From: DAISJM01 sp036821485 | Lineage (GTDB): Bacteria; Verrucomicrobiota; Kiritimatiellia; CAIQIC01; JAGNIJ01 | Direction: 5' to 3' | NCBI GenBank assembly: GCA_036821485.1 | Contig: DAISJM010000004.1 | Span: 1 to 64,000, forward strand | Length of the DNA: 64,000 nt | Shown here: positions 1 to 7,882 of the stretch, in pieces | Numbering within the stretch: position 1 is the stretch's first letter | Layout: each line of letters starts with the position of its first letter | Translations under genes and position numbers: made by a program | Notes under the pieces: generated by a model | Told to the model about the DNA's origin: nothing | Database searches by the model: none | What the model saw: only the letters and a program-made list of their open reading frames with translations

Positions 1-334
1 CCCGGTACTCGTCGGCCATCGGTTCCATCTCGGGGAACCCGTGCCGGCTGCGCGTGAAGACCACGCAGGGAATCTGCCTCTCGAAGAACTGCCTGACCCG
101 GGCAACGCGTTCACCCTCCGAAAGACTCTTGAGATAGGCGTTTTCCGCCAACCCCAGCACCTGGATGCGGCGATGCGCGAAGTACTGAAAGAAACCGGCC
201 AGCGCAAGGCCCGGCCGGTTCAAGGTTTCTTCCTGGATCACCCGATCGAGACCCGTCTCGCCCGCCACGATCTTCAGCGAAAGCGAGGCGCGTCCTGCTT
301 CAAGAAACTGTCCTACGGTAACGGCCACAGCCAC
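1..334 (-). CDS. hprK: HPr kinase/phosphorylase, N-terminal part (cut by window edge)
   Basis: The reading frame runs off the left edge, so only about 111 N-terminal residues are visible. They match the N-terminal domain of HprK: an early 'LNRPGLALAGFF' segment, then 'HRRIQVLGLAEN', a 'YLKSLSEGER' stretch and 'IPCVVFTRSR'. HprK phosphorylates and dephosphorylates a serine of the PTS carrier HPr and links carbon status to regulation; the catalytic Walker-A domain would lie beyond the edge. The start is a GTG at 334 just after an AGGG-rich stretch, and an in-frame stop lies only 28 bases upstream. It follows hpf in the same orientation, the usual neighbour in Gram-negative bacteria. The family is clear; the protein cannot be checked for intactness. 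Confidence 0.85.
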   Translation of the reverse strand, partial: MAVAVTVGQFLEAGRASLSLKIVAGETGLDRVIQEETLNRPGLALAGFFQYFAHRRIQVLGLAENAYLKSLSEGERVARVRQFFERQIPCVVFTRSRHGFPEMEPMADEYR

Positions 335-361
335 CCCCTGCCCTTGATGATACGTTCGCCG

Positions 362-715
362 CTACAGCATGGCTCCGGAATCGGACTCGGCCTTGGCCTC
401 CAATTGACCCAACTTCTCGCGCGACTTGTGATCGGACATCTTGTCCCAGTGTTTGCGAAGTTGCCGTGCGCCCTTTTCCGTGGCGCCGTCAATGGAGACG
501 TACATGTCGTCGGAAACTTCGCGAGCTTCCACGAGAATGTGATTCGGCGCGTGGATGACCACCTCCGCCACGTGACGGTACTTCTCCACATCCAGGATCA
601 CGTGCACACTGTCCACCCGGGGGAACTCGGCCAACGCCTGTTGAAGCTTATCGTAGGTGTAGTCACGGATCGCATCTGTGATGTCCATATGCCGGCCTGT
701 CACGCTGATTTGCAC
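362..715 (-). CDS. hpf: Ribosome hibernation promoting factor (short HPF/YfiA type)
   Basis: A 117-residue protein starting 'MQISVTGRHMDITDAIRDY', the classic N-terminus of the HPF/YfiA beta-alpha-beta-beta-beta-alpha fold, followed by 'HVILDVEKYRHVAEVVIHAP' and 'DMYVSIDGATEK'. These proteins bind the 30S subunit and silence ribosomes in stationary phase. The length fits the short form; there is no C-terminal dimerisation domain as in long HPF. An AGGAG lies 7 bases before the ATG. The gene sits between lptB and hprK. In proteobacteria rpoN usually lies between lptB and hpf and ptsN between hpf and hprK; both are absent here. Confidence 0.93.
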   Translation of the reverse strand: MQISVTGRHMDITDAIRDYTYDKLQQALAEFPRVDSVHVILDVEKYRHVAEVVIHAPNHILVEAREVSDDMYVSIDGATEKGARQLRKHWDKMSDHKSREKLGQLEAKAESDSGAML

Positions 716-740
716 GGTGCGTCTCCTTTTCCTGGTTTGC

Positions 741-1475
741 TCACATGCTGAACCGCGGGCCCAGGTACAACTCGCGGCTGACTTCGTCGTTGATCAGGAA
801 AGAGCTTGTGCCCTCGCGGAGCACTTTGCCCTCGCAAATGAGATACGCGCGGTCCACCACCGCCAGCGTCTCCCGCACGTTGTGATCGGTGATCAATATG
901 CCCAGTCCACGCTGCTTCAACTCCATGATGATCTGCTGTACATCATAGACAGCCAGGGGGTCGACTCCGCTGAACGGTTCATCGAGAAGGATGAGCGAGG
1001 GACTCGTGACCAGCGCGCGCGTGATCTCCAGGCGGCGGCGTTCACCACCGCTGAGCGTGTAGGCCTTCTGTTTGGCCAAGTAGCTAATCTTCAGTTCCTC
1101 GAGCAGGAACTCGAGACGCTGGCGCCGCTCGCGCGCCGAAATCGGCAATGTCTCCAGGATCGCCATGACGTTCTCTTCCACGGTCAGGCGGCGGAAGATC
1201 GACGGCTCCTGCGATAGGTAACCCATCCCCATCCGCGCGCGGGCAAACATCGGCCGCTTGGTAACATTCTCGCCCTTGAAATGGACTTCGCCTTCGCTCG
1301 GCTTGACCAAGCCAACGATCATGTAAAAGCTCGTCGTCTTGCCGGCGCCGTTCGGGCCAAGCAGACCGACAATCTCGCCGCGATTCACGGTAAGATTGAC
1401 GCCATTGACGACATTGCGCCGCCGGTAGGTCTTGACTAGCTGACGCGTCTCAACAAGGGGAGAGGTTGTCTGCAC
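741..1475 (-). CDS. lptB: LPS export ABC transporter ATPase LptB
   Basis: ATP-binding subunit of the Lpt machine, which pulls LPS from the inner membrane to the periplasmic bridge. From the GTG start the protein has about 244 residues, against about 241 in E. coli. Visible motifs are Walker A GPNGAGKTT (near residues 40-48), the signature LSGGERRRLEI (near 141), Walker B LILLDEPFSGVDP (near 161-173) and the switch histidine in ITDHNVRE (near 198). The GTG at 1475 has a GGAG nine bases upstream; a TTG at 1490 would overlap the end of lptA and lacks a ribosome binding site. It directly follows lptA, so translation is probably coupled. Confidence 0.95.
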   Translation of the reverse strand: MQTTSPLVETRQLVKTYRRRNVVNGVNLTVNRGEIVGLLGPNGAGKTTSFYMIVGLVKPSEGEVHFKGENVTKRPMFARARMGMGYLSQEPSIFRRLTVEENVMAILETLPISARERRQRLEFLLEELKISYLAKQKAYTLSGGERRRLEITRALVTSPSLILLDEPFSGVDPLAVYDVQQIIMELKQRGLGILITDHNVRETLAVVDRAYLICEGKVLREGTSSFLINDEVSRELYLGPRFSM

Positions 1476-1476
1476 C

Positions 1477-2028
1477 TCACTGATCTCCAAGGAACGGGTT
1501 TTTTGCCCCGCCCTTCTCAGGATAAATTATCAGGCGCGCCTGCGGCTGGCAAATCATTCGGTTCTCGTCACGCCAGAATGTGATCACCTCGCCCTCCAGT
1601 GTGTCACGGCCCTGCGTCACGCGGGGCTTCACAGCCAGGATGATTTTACCCGTCTGCACGTCGTACGTCGCCAGGCCGGCCTGCGCCGTCTTGTCGGCCT
1701 GCGTGATGGTCACCCGGCCCTCGGCCTTGATGAGCGTCACCTTGCCCTTCTCGTCGAACTGCACCGTCATCTTGTCCGCGGCAAGCTGCATCTCAGGATC
1801 GGTCACGATGACGTTCTGCTCGAACATCGCGCGGCGCGCCTTGTAGTCAAACGTCAGGCGGTCGGATGTGATCACCGTGACGTCTTCCACCGACGAGGCC
1901 CCGCCCGCCTTCTTCTCCGCGGCCTTTGGCGCGGCGGCTGTGGGCAGGCCCACCTGCCCCTCGGCGCCCGCACAACAAGCCAACGCGGCAGTCAAACCCG
2001 CAATCACCATCCAGTGAGATACCCTCAT
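1477..2028 (-). CDS. lptA: LptA/OstA-like periplasmic LPS transport protein
   Basis: A 183-residue protein with an N-terminal signal sequence (hydrophobic near residues 7-22, 'VIAGLTAALACCAGA') and an OstA/LptA-type beta-jellyroll pattern: 'VITSDRLTFDYKARRAMFEQNVIVTDPEMQLAADKMTVQFD' is the familiar repeating strand signature, here quoted in part. LptA polymerises into the periplasmic bridge that carries LPS to the outer membrane. The start ATG overlaps the lptC stop (ATGA). Family assignment rests on motif pattern and gene order lptC-lptA-lptB. A cysteine pair CC near residues 18-19 within the signal region could suggest a lipobox, but the pattern is poor and I favour a cleaved signal peptide. 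Confidence 0.85.
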   Translation of the reverse strand: MRVSHWMVIAGLTAALACCAGAEGQVGLPTAAAPKAAEKKAGGASSVEDVTVITSDRLTFDYKARRAMFEQNVIVTDPEMQLAADKMTVQFDEKGKVTLIKAEGRVTITQADKTAQAGLATYDVQTGKIILAVKPRVTQGRDTLEGEVITFWRDENRMICQPQARLIIYPEKGGAKNPFLGDQ

Positions 2029-2471
2029 TCCGTCTCCGATCCGGTAACCATCTTCTTGCGCAGGCCGGTCAACACCACCCGCGCCTTGTCGAAGATCTCG
2101 AATTTCTCCTCACGGCCCGTCCACTTGAACCCCACACCGGTCACCACCATGTTGTCACGGGCAATCCGAACGTCCGACTTGGACTCCGCCTCCTGCTCCT
2201 TCTGTCGATATATACACTCCGGAGACGTAACCGTAAGGTCCAATATGCCCGCGGAATAAAATTCCAGCTTCAGTTGTGTGATCTCGATCGAGCCATCTCC
2301 CTTGATCTTTGCAAAGTCGCCGAAAACCTGGGACTTCAACCGGTTCTGGTCGTCATACTCCGGGACCCGGAACCCGGAAACGGTCTGCATCGAACTGACC
2401 TGCGCAAACGCGCGCCAAGTCAGCGCCAGCCAGAACACCAGCAAACAAGCCCTGCCCCAACTAAGCCTCAT
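2025..2471 (-). CDS. lptC: LptC-like LPS export protein
   Basis: A protein of 148 residues with one N-terminal hydrophobic segment ('ACLLVFWLALTWRAFA') followed by a short beta-rich periplasmic domain ('FGDFAKIKGDGSIEITQLKLEFY'). LptC anchors the periplasmic bridge to the inner-membrane LptBFG complex. Sequence conservation of this family is low, so the call leans on position: it lies between kdsC and lptA exactly as in other Gram-negative genomes. The ATG at 2471 overlaps the kdsC stop as ATGA and has a GAGGG ahead of it; a longer form from 2495 is possible but would put eight hydrophilic residues before the signal. Confidence 0.72.
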   Translation of the reverse strand: MRLSWGRACLLVFWLALTWRAFAQVSSMQTVSGFRVPEYDDQNRLKSQVFGDFAKIKGDGSIEITQLKLEFYSAGILDLTVTSPECIYRQKEQEAESKSDVRIARDNMVVTGVGFKWTGREEKFEIFDKARVVLTGLRKKMVTGSETE

Positions 2472-2983
2472 ACCGCCCTCAACACCTTTTTCCAAAGACC
2501 CTTGGCCTTGATCACAAATTCCAACACTTCGCGCGCGGCACCGTCACCACCCCGCCGGGATGTCACCCATGCCGCCGACGCCTTGACCTCCGGTACGGCA
2601 TTGGCCACCGCCACCGGTAACCCCGACTGCTTCATCGCGGGCAGGTCCACCAAGTCGTCACCGACATAACAAATCTCGCCGGCACTTACGCCCAATCGCC
2701 GGGCCATCCGCTTGAAAGCCGCGTCCTTATCTTTCACACCTTCCATCAGGACCGACTTCAGTTCGCGCGCCCGCTGCCGCACCGCCGCCGAGGAACGCCC
2801 CGTCAACAGCGCGGTCTTCAAACCCGCGCGGCGGGCCAGATCGAACCCGTGCCCGTCCTGCACATTGAATCTCTTCCATTCGCCGTCCGGACCCAGGATG
2901 ACCCCGCCATCCGTCAGGACGCCGTCGACATCGAACACCACCGCCTTGATGCGGCGCGCACGCTGCTCAGCCGACGATTTCAT
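2468..2983 (-). CDS. kdsC: 3-deoxy-D-manno-octulosonate 8-phosphate phosphatase
   Basis: HAD-family phosphatase of 171 residues, the usual KdsC length, which removes the phosphate from Kdo-8-P. The catalytic loop FDVDGVLTDG puts the nucleophile at Asp18 and the acid/base at Asp20. A TGRSS loop, a KDKDAAF lysine region and the Mg-binding GDDLVDLP motif follow in the expected order; there is no cap insertion, as in KdsC. The start overlaps the end of kdsA by 17 bases with a GAGGG seven bases upstream. The three Kdo genes kdsB, kdsA and kdsC are contiguous. Confidence 0.94.
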   Translation of the reverse strand: MKSSAEQRARRIKAVVFDVDGVLTDGGVILGPDGEWKRFNVQDGHGFDLARRAGLKTALLTGRSSAAVRQRARELKSVLMEGVKDKDAAFKRMARRLGVSAGEICYVGDDLVDLPAMKQSGLPVAVANAVPEVKASAAWVTSRRGGDGAAREVLEFVIKAKGLWKKVLRAV

Positions 2984-3794
2984 CGATGGCCCTCAGTTGC
3001 CGCCAGAGCCCCTTCAGGGCCTTGAACGGAATGGCATTTTCGCGGTCGGATAACGCCTTCTCCGGCTGGAGGTGCGTTTCGATGAACACCCCATCGCAAC
3101 CCGTCGCCACGGCCGCCCGCGCCAGGTACGGCGCAAACCGGCCATCACCGCCGCTGTGATCCCCCGCACCGCCCGGCGACTGCACGCTGTGCGTCGCGTC
3201 AAACACGATCGGGTAACCAAACTCCTTCATCACCAGCAGGCTCCGCATATCCGCCACGAGATTGTTGTAACCGAACGACGCACCGCGCTCGGTGAGGATG
3301 ATCCGGCGATTGCCTGTACTCTCGATCTTGCCGATGATGTTCCGGACATCCGCAGGGGCAAGGAACTGCCCCTTCTTGACGTTCACCACCTTGCCGCTCT
3401 CGCCCAGCGCCAGCACCAAGTCCGTCTGGCGGCAGAGGAACGCCGGGAGCTGGAGAATATCGCCCACCTGCGCGGCCAGCGGGACCTCGGCTTCGCTGTG
3501 CACGTCCACCAGGATCGGCACGCGGAAACGCTCCTTGATCTCCGCGAGAATCGGCAAACCCTTGGACAGGCCCGGCCCGCGGAAAGACTTGTGCGAGGTG
3601 CGGTTGGCTTTGTCGTACGACGCCTTGAAAATGAAGGGTATCTTCTGCGCTCGCGCCAGCCCCACCAACTCCTCCGCCAACTCCATGCACGCCGCGCGGC
3701 TTTCAATGACGCAGGGCCCGGCGATCAACACCAAGGGTGCCGCCCCGCCGATCTCAATCTTCCCGACTTTAATCTTCTTTATGGTCTTAGCCAT
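2967..3794 (-). CDS. kdsA: Kdo-8-phosphate synthase
   Basis: Condenses phosphoenolpyruvate with arabinose-5-phosphate to give Kdo-8-P. The 275-residue protein shows IAGPCVIES near residues 24-32, FKASYDKANRTS, 'VDVHSEAEVPLAAQVGD', LTERGASFGYNNLVADMR and FDATHSVQSPGG, all KdsA hallmarks. The residue at position 28 is Cys, the ligand of the metal-dependent class (as in Aquifex); the metal-independent E. coli enzyme has Asn there. So this is probably a metal-dependent KdsA, by inference. It lies 6 bases after kdsB and overlaps kdsC. Confidence 0.96.
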   Translation of the reverse strand: MAKTIKKIKVGKIEIGGAAPLVLIAGPCVIESRAACMELAEELVGLARAQKIPFIFKASYDKANRTSHKSFRGPGLSKGLPILAEIKERFRVPILVDVHSEAEVPLAAQVGDILQLPAFLCRQTDLVLALGESGKVVNVKKGQFLAPADVRNIIGKIESTGNRRIILTERGASFGYNNLVADMRSLLVMKEFGYPIVFDATHSVQSPGGAGDHSGGDGRFAPYLARAAVATGCDGVFIETHLQPEKALSDRENAIPFKALKGLWRQLRAIDEIVG

Positions 3795-3800
3795 AAACGC

Positions 3801-4613
3801 CTATGCTCCGCTCTCCAACGCCTTTTCGACGCGCGACACATCCTCGGGCGTATCCACGCCCACGGCGGCTTCCGCCGTCTCGATCACTTTCATCCGGCAC
3901 CCGATGAACAACGCGCGAAGCTGCTCCAGCTTTTCCGCGTTCTCGAGCGCGCACGGCGGCGTCTTCACCAGCTTCTCCAGGTACGTCCGCCGGTACGCGT
4001 AAATACCGATGTGCCGCCAGTATAGGGATTCGCCCCCACCCGCGCCAGAGTCCTTTTCCCGGACAAACGGGATCGGCGAACGCGAGAAGTAGAGGGCCTT
4101 CCCGGCCGTGTCGCGAACCACTTTCACCACCGACGGATTCCGCACATCTTCGTCCGAAACAATGGCCGCCGCAGCCGTCGCCATGTCCCACGTGCCCGCC
4201 ACGTCGTCGGCCAGCACCGCCGCCAGCCGGTCGATCAACGCCGGATCAATCAGCGGCTCGTCGCCCTGGATGTTGATGACAATATCCGCGGCGCGGCCGC
4301 TCACCGCTTCGGCGATGCGATCCGTGCCGGACGGATGATCCGGCCTCGTCATCGCCACCGTCACACCCAACCCCGCCACGGCGTCGCGAATCCGCGCGTC
4401 ATCCGTCGCCACCAGCACGCCCGACAGTCGCTTGGCCAGTTTCACACGCTCCACCACGCGCTGGATCAGCGGCTTGCCCGCGATCATCGCCAGGCTCTTG
4501 CCCGGGAACCGTGTCGACCCCCAGCGGGCAGGGATGACGCCCAGCACGGAGGGACGGGAGTGCTGAAGAACTGGAGTACTGGAACACCGGCTCTTGTTGT
4601 TCGTCTTGTCCAT
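3801..4613 (-). CDS. kdsB: CMP-Kdo synthetase (cytidylyltransferase), with odd N-terminal extension
   Basis: Activates Kdo as CMP-Kdo. The core begins VLGVIPARWGSTRFPGKSLA and continues with 'DHPSGTDRIAEA', NIQGDEPLI, 'YFSRSPIPF', HIGIYAYR and LEQLRAL, all standard for KdsB. With the ATG at 4613 (GGAG five bases upstream) the protein has 270 residues, with about 23 extra residues including 'SSTPVLQHSRPS' before the family start. A GTG at 4547 would give 248 residues, exactly the E. coli length, but has no ribosome binding site. The extra segment resembles a dispersed repeat inserted between rfaE and kdsB. The function is certain; the start is open. Confidence 0.93.
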   Translation of the reverse strand: MDKTNNKSRCSSTPVLQHSRPSVLGVIPARWGSTRFPGKSLAMIAGKPLIQRVVERVKLAKRLSGVLVATDDARIRDAVAGLGVTVAMTRPDHPSGTDRIAEAVSGRAADIVINIQGDEPLIDPALIDRLAAVLADDVAGTWDMATAAAAIVSDEDVRNPSVVKVVRDTAGKALYFSRSPIPFVREKDSGAGGGESLYWRHIGIYAYRRTYLEKLVKTPPCALENAEKLEQLRALFIGCRMKVIETAEAAVGVDTPEDVSRVEKALESGA

Positions 4614-4645
4614 CACTCCATCTCTCCACGACTCCAACGCCTCGT
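4548..4645 (-). repeat. Probable dispersed-repeat fragment between rfaE1 and kdsB
   Basis: This stretch carries tandem-like variants of 'actccagtactcc/agcactcc' on the minus strand, translating to 'SSTPVLQHSRPS'. Such STPVLQ(H/Y)S peptides turn up as junk N-termini or linkers in many environmental PVC and proteobacterial genomes, from memory, which suggests a short dispersed element. Only one clear copy lies in this window, so its repeat nature cannot be proven here. Confidence 0.35.
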
Positions 4646-5658
4646 CACACATCCAGACTCGCGAGAAGTTCTTCCTGCGTGCACGTGGCGGTCCCGAGTT
4701 TCCCAACCACCACGCCCGCAGCGTAGTTCGCCAGTTCCGCGGCCTCGAGGTGGCTCGCGCCCGCCGCCAAAGCCAGCACGCAGGTCGCAATGACCGTGTC
4801 ACCCGCGCCGCTCACATCGAATACCTCGCGCGCCCGCGTCGGAACGTGCACCGCGGGCTTGCGCCCCTCGCGCAGCATGATGCCCTGCGGACCCAGCGTG
4901 ATCATCAACAGCTCGCACGCCCACTTGCCTATCAATTCGTCGCCCACTTCGCGCAACGGCTTGTCCTGCAACGGATCAAGATGCGGCGGCGTTTCCTTGG
5001 CGTGGGCAATGGTGAAAGCTTCCTTGCGATTGGGCGTGGCCACCGTGATGCCGCGAATCCGCAGGTCATGGTTATCCTTGGGATCGAGGCCGGCCGGTAT
5101 GCCCGACGACGACGCAGCCTTGAGTACCACATCAACGACTTCCTGCGAGATCACGCCTTTGCCGTAGTCTTCGATGATGACGCCCGTGGCCTTGCGAATC
5201 TCGCGCTCGATGCGCGCGCAAAGCTTGTCCATGGCCTTCCCGGTCACCTCCGGCGCGTCTTCCCAGTCCACCCGGACCACCTGCTGCCGCTCGGCAATCA
5301 CCCGTGTCTTCACCGTCGTCCGCGCGCCGGTCGACTCGACCAACCCGCCGAGTGCAAGCCCGCCGCGCGAGAGAAGCTGCTTGAGCTCCGCGCCCGCGTG
5401 ATCGTGGCCAATCACGCCGGCCACACCGCCCTTGCCGCCAAGCGACTGAACATTCCACGCCACGTTGGTCGCGCCACCCGGCATGCTCTTCTCGTGCGAC
5501 ACCTTGACCACCGGCACCGGCGCCTCAGGCGAGATGCGGCTCACACCGCCATAGATGTAGCGATCCAGCATGAGATCGCCCACCACAAGTATTCTCTGCT
5601 GGCCAAACCGGGAGAGAATCTCCTTCGCCCGTTCACGTCCAAGCGTCATTGCTTTCAC
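4645..5658 (-). CDS. rfaE1: D-glycero-beta-D-manno-heptose-7-phosphate kinase (RfaE domain I)
   Basis: PfkB/ribokinase-family sugar kinase phosphorylating C1 of heptose-7-phosphate for LPS core heptose. Motifs: 'ILVVGDLMLDRYIYG', the substrate loop 'ISPEAPVPVV', PGGATNVA, and the C-terminal anion-hole motif DVSGAGDTVIA with the catalytic Asp. The protein has about 337 residues and ends soon after the kinase domain, so it lacks the cytidylyltransferase half of E. coli HldE; a separate rfaE2 would be needed and is not in the window. The GTG at 5658 is chosen because GAGGAG lies seven bases upstream; longer starts would overlap the preceding gene. Confidence 0.9.
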   Translation of the reverse strand: MKAMTLGRERAKEILSRFGQQRILVVGDLMLDRYIYGGVSRISPEAPVPVVKVSHEKSMPGGATNVAWNVQSLGGKGGVAGVIGHDHAGAELKQLLSRGGLALGGLVESTGARTTVKTRVIAERQQVVRVDWEDAPEVTGKAMDKLCARIEREIRKATGVIIEDYGKGVISQEVVDVVLKAASSSGIPAGLDPKDNHDLRIRGITVATPNRKEAFTIAHAKETPPHLDPLQDKPLREVGDELIGKWACELLMITLGPQGIMLREGRKPAVHVPTRAREVFDVSGAGDTVIATCVLALAAGASHLEAAELANYAAGVVVGKLGTATCTQEELLASLDV

Positions 5659-5662
5659 GACA

Positions 5663-6469
5663 TCACTCCTCATCCTTGTGACCGCCACGCGTCCAGAAGT
5701 CGTCCCCCGGTCCATCCACTTTCGTCAGCAGCAGGCTCACACTCGCCACGGGCACGCGCGCAGCCATTTTAGTGCAGATACGCCGCTCGTCATTCGAAAT
5801 CCACATCGTCACCTTGCCCTTGCGGACAAACACACCCTGGAAGGCCGCCTCCGGCTCCAGCCGCAGGCTCTTGACCCAACCGAAATCAGACACGCGGAAC
5901 TTCTCGATCTCGCCCGCCTTAACGACCAGATCGTAGACCCTTTCATCCGACATGACGCGGAAATTCGTGGTGGTTTTCGGCAGGAGCTTCTCGGATCGCA
6001 TGAAATACATGAAGGTGATGATGTCCCGCGTATCCGCGTCGATATCAAACTCCTTCACCTTCCCGTTCATCTTTGAAGTCCACACGGATTTCCGTTTCGC
6101 GTGGTCAAAGGTCGTGAGTTCGTCACACCGATACTTGCCTTCGCTCAGCCGTTTCACGAAGCGCAGGGGCAGGAAGGTTTCGGGATCGATGACGCTCTCC
6201 AGGAAATCGTCCACCGGATAAACCTTCGTCATGAAGTCCGTCGTCCGCGTGCGAAACCGAATGGCGATGAGCTTGCGGCCGTTTTCCTCGATCCACTCCG
6301 TCGACACCACCGAGGAGCCGATCGGTATGACACCCCAATAGATCCGATACGTCAGCTTCTCGCCAACGGAGAACCACAGCTTGTTGGTACTCGCACCCTC
6401 CTCCGCCGCGCAGACCTGCGCCACGACGGGAAGCAGCAACAACAGGAAGATATGGATCCATTTACGCAT
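5663..6469 (-). CDS. DUF3108-type secreted protein
   Basis: A 268-residue exported protein with signal sequence 'MRKWIHIFLLLLLPVVAQV' and mature domain starting 'FSVGEKLTYRIYWGVIPIG', the opening strand pattern of DUF3108. Further family-like segments are 'YPVDDFLESVIDPETFLPLRF' (partly quoted) and 'TRDIITFMYFMRSE'. The family is beta-rich, periplasmic and of unknown function; its members often sit beside envelope genes. The ATG at 6469 is preceded by AGGA and starts exactly at the signal peptide. The stop lies 4 bases before the rfaE1 start, so it belongs to the LPS gene train. A role in envelope assembly is inferred from context only. Confidence 0.8.
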   Translation of the reverse strand: MRKWIHIFLLLLLPVVAQVCAAEEGASTNKLWFSVGEKLTYRIYWGVIPIGSSVVSTEWIEENGRKLIAIRFRTRTTDFMTKVYPVDDFLESVIDPETFLPLRFVKRLSEGKYRCDELTTFDHAKRKSVWTSKMNGKVKEFDIDADTRDIITFMYFMRSEKLLPKTTTNFRVMSDERVYDLVVKAGEIEKFRVSDFGWVKSLRLEPEAAFQGVFVRKGKVTMWISNDERRICTKMAARVPVASVSLLLTKVDGPGDDFWTRGGHKDEE

Positions 6470-6521
6470 GTCTGGGTCCTGACGACATTTCCCCCTTGGA
6501 ACACCAACACCACCCGCACGT

Positions 6522-7643
6522 TCAGCGCGGAGCCGCAGATGCCCGGGCCAGCGCTCGCCGCTTCTCGTAGGCCTCGCGGACAATCCGCGCATCCTCGAGG
6601 AATCCGCCCAACTCCTCCAACGTCAGCGCCTGCGGGCCATCGACAAGTGCCTTGCTCGGCACCGGATGAAAATCCACCAGCACCATGTTCGCCCCGGCAA
6701 TAAGGCCCTGCGCCATCGCATGCAACACGTCTGGAATCCCGTCGGGCGCAGCATCGCGTGTACCAACGGAATGCGAGGGGTCAATGCAGACAGGCATGCG
6801 CGTAAGCCGTTGCACAACAGGCACATGTGCAAAATCCACCAGGTTGCGATGCGGATCGCCGAAGTTTGTCTTCATGCCGCGCAGGCAAAAGATAATCTTC
6901 TGGTTGCCTTCGGAGGCCACGTACTCGGCGGCACTCAGCGATTCGTCCAGCGTGATGCCGAACCCGCGCTTGATCAGTACCGGAAACTCATGCTGGCGCC
7001 CCACCGCCTTCAGCAGTTCAAAGTTCTGGGTGTTCCGCGTGCCGATTTGGAGCATCACGCCCGTGGGATTGCCGGCCAGCTTCAACGCCTCGGCAATCTC
7101 GTCGACGTGGCTGTCGTGCAGCACTTCCATCGCCACAACCTTGATGCCATATTTGCCGGCCAGTTCGAAGACGTAGGGCAGACAGTTCTTGCCGTGGCCC
7201 TGAAAGGCATAGGGCGACGTGCGCGGCTTGTAGGCGCCCATCCGCGTGCAAACCTGCCCGTGGTCCTGCAGCGCCTTCATCATCAGTTCCACGTGCTGTG
7301 GCGTGTCCACCGCGCAAAGCCCGATAAACAGGTTCAGGTTGTCCTGCCCAAACTTCACACCGTTGTACTCAAAGCCCGCCGGCCGGTGGTCATCCTTATG
7401 CCGGCCAATGATCCGATAGGTTTGCGACACCCGCACCACCCGCTCGACGCAAGGTAACGCCTTCATCTCGTCGATGGAGAGCGTCTTGGTGTCGCCAATA
7501 AGGTAGATCTCCGTCAGCGTCTGCTGCGCACCTTTGACCGTGTGAATGCGCGACTGGATATTGCGCAGGCCGGCCAACATGTCCGTCAGCCGCCTGTAAT
7601 CGCTGCCCTTAACATCGGTATCCGGTGCCAAAATAAGAATCAT
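6522..7643 (-). CDS. DAHP synthase-like aldolase (type I-beta), divergent active site
   Basis: A 373-residue protein with an N-terminal ferredoxin-like regulatory region (about residues 1-80) and a DAHP synthase barrel: 'YKPRTSPYAFQG' (138-149), LQIGTRNTQNFELL, 'PVLIKRGF', IDPSHSVGTRD and 'KALVDGPQAL'. True enzymes condense PEP and erythrose-4-phosphate. Several near-invariant motifs are altered: AGPCSVE is GLCAVDT (Cys110 kept), CERG is CLRG (Glu lost), and the metal-ligand Glu of 'EVHP' is Asp324 in VDFHP. His291 and Asp335 are kept. It heads the LPS gene train, with AGGG before the ATG. It may be a paralogue with a changed substrate; I therefore give no gene symbol. Confidence 0.75.
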   Translation of the reverse strand: MILILAPDTDVKGSDYRRLTDMLAGLRNIQSRIHTVKGAQQTLTEIYLIGDTKTLSIDEMKALPCVERVVRVSQTYRIIGRHKDDHRPAGFEYNGVKFGQDNLNLFIGLCAVDTPQHVELMMKALQDHGQVCTRMGAYKPRTSPYAFQGHGKNCLPYVFELAGKYGIKVVAMEVLHDSHVDEIAEALKLAGNPTGVMLQIGTRNTQNFELLKAVGRQHEFPVLIKRGFGITLDESLSAAEYVASEGNQKIIFCLRGMKTNFGDPHRNLVDFAHVPVVQRLTRMPVCIDPSHSVGTRDAAPDGIPDVLHAMAQGLIAGANMVLVDFHPVPSKALVDGPQALTLEELGGFLEDARIVREAYEKRRALARASAAPR

Positions 7644-7882
7644 AATGCCCTTTTCCGCCGCGGGTTACCCGCCAGCCAAGAGGTCGGAACCTACCATACC
7701 CCACCCCCCCATTTCAACGCCGCATGCAACAGGGCGGATTTGCATCACGACCAAACCCGGTCACGCTCTCTCGTCGACAAGCCATGGCCGATTCTGATAC
7801 ATATGCGCCTTCACGGTTCGGGTCGTGGATGAAAAATGCAGGGTTCACGTCAACCCCAAACAGCATGCGCCAAGGGTGATTC

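Noticed and set aside
4594..5772. A 392-codon plus-strand open frame
   Set aside because: It is antisense to the heptose kinase gene, whose PfkB motifs are clear; the translation is Arg/His-rich with no domain.
7644..7882. Promoter boxes in the 239-base gap between the aroF-like gene and cmoA
   Set aside because: The gap must hold divergent promoters, but no pair of boxes with proper spacing stood out on either strand.
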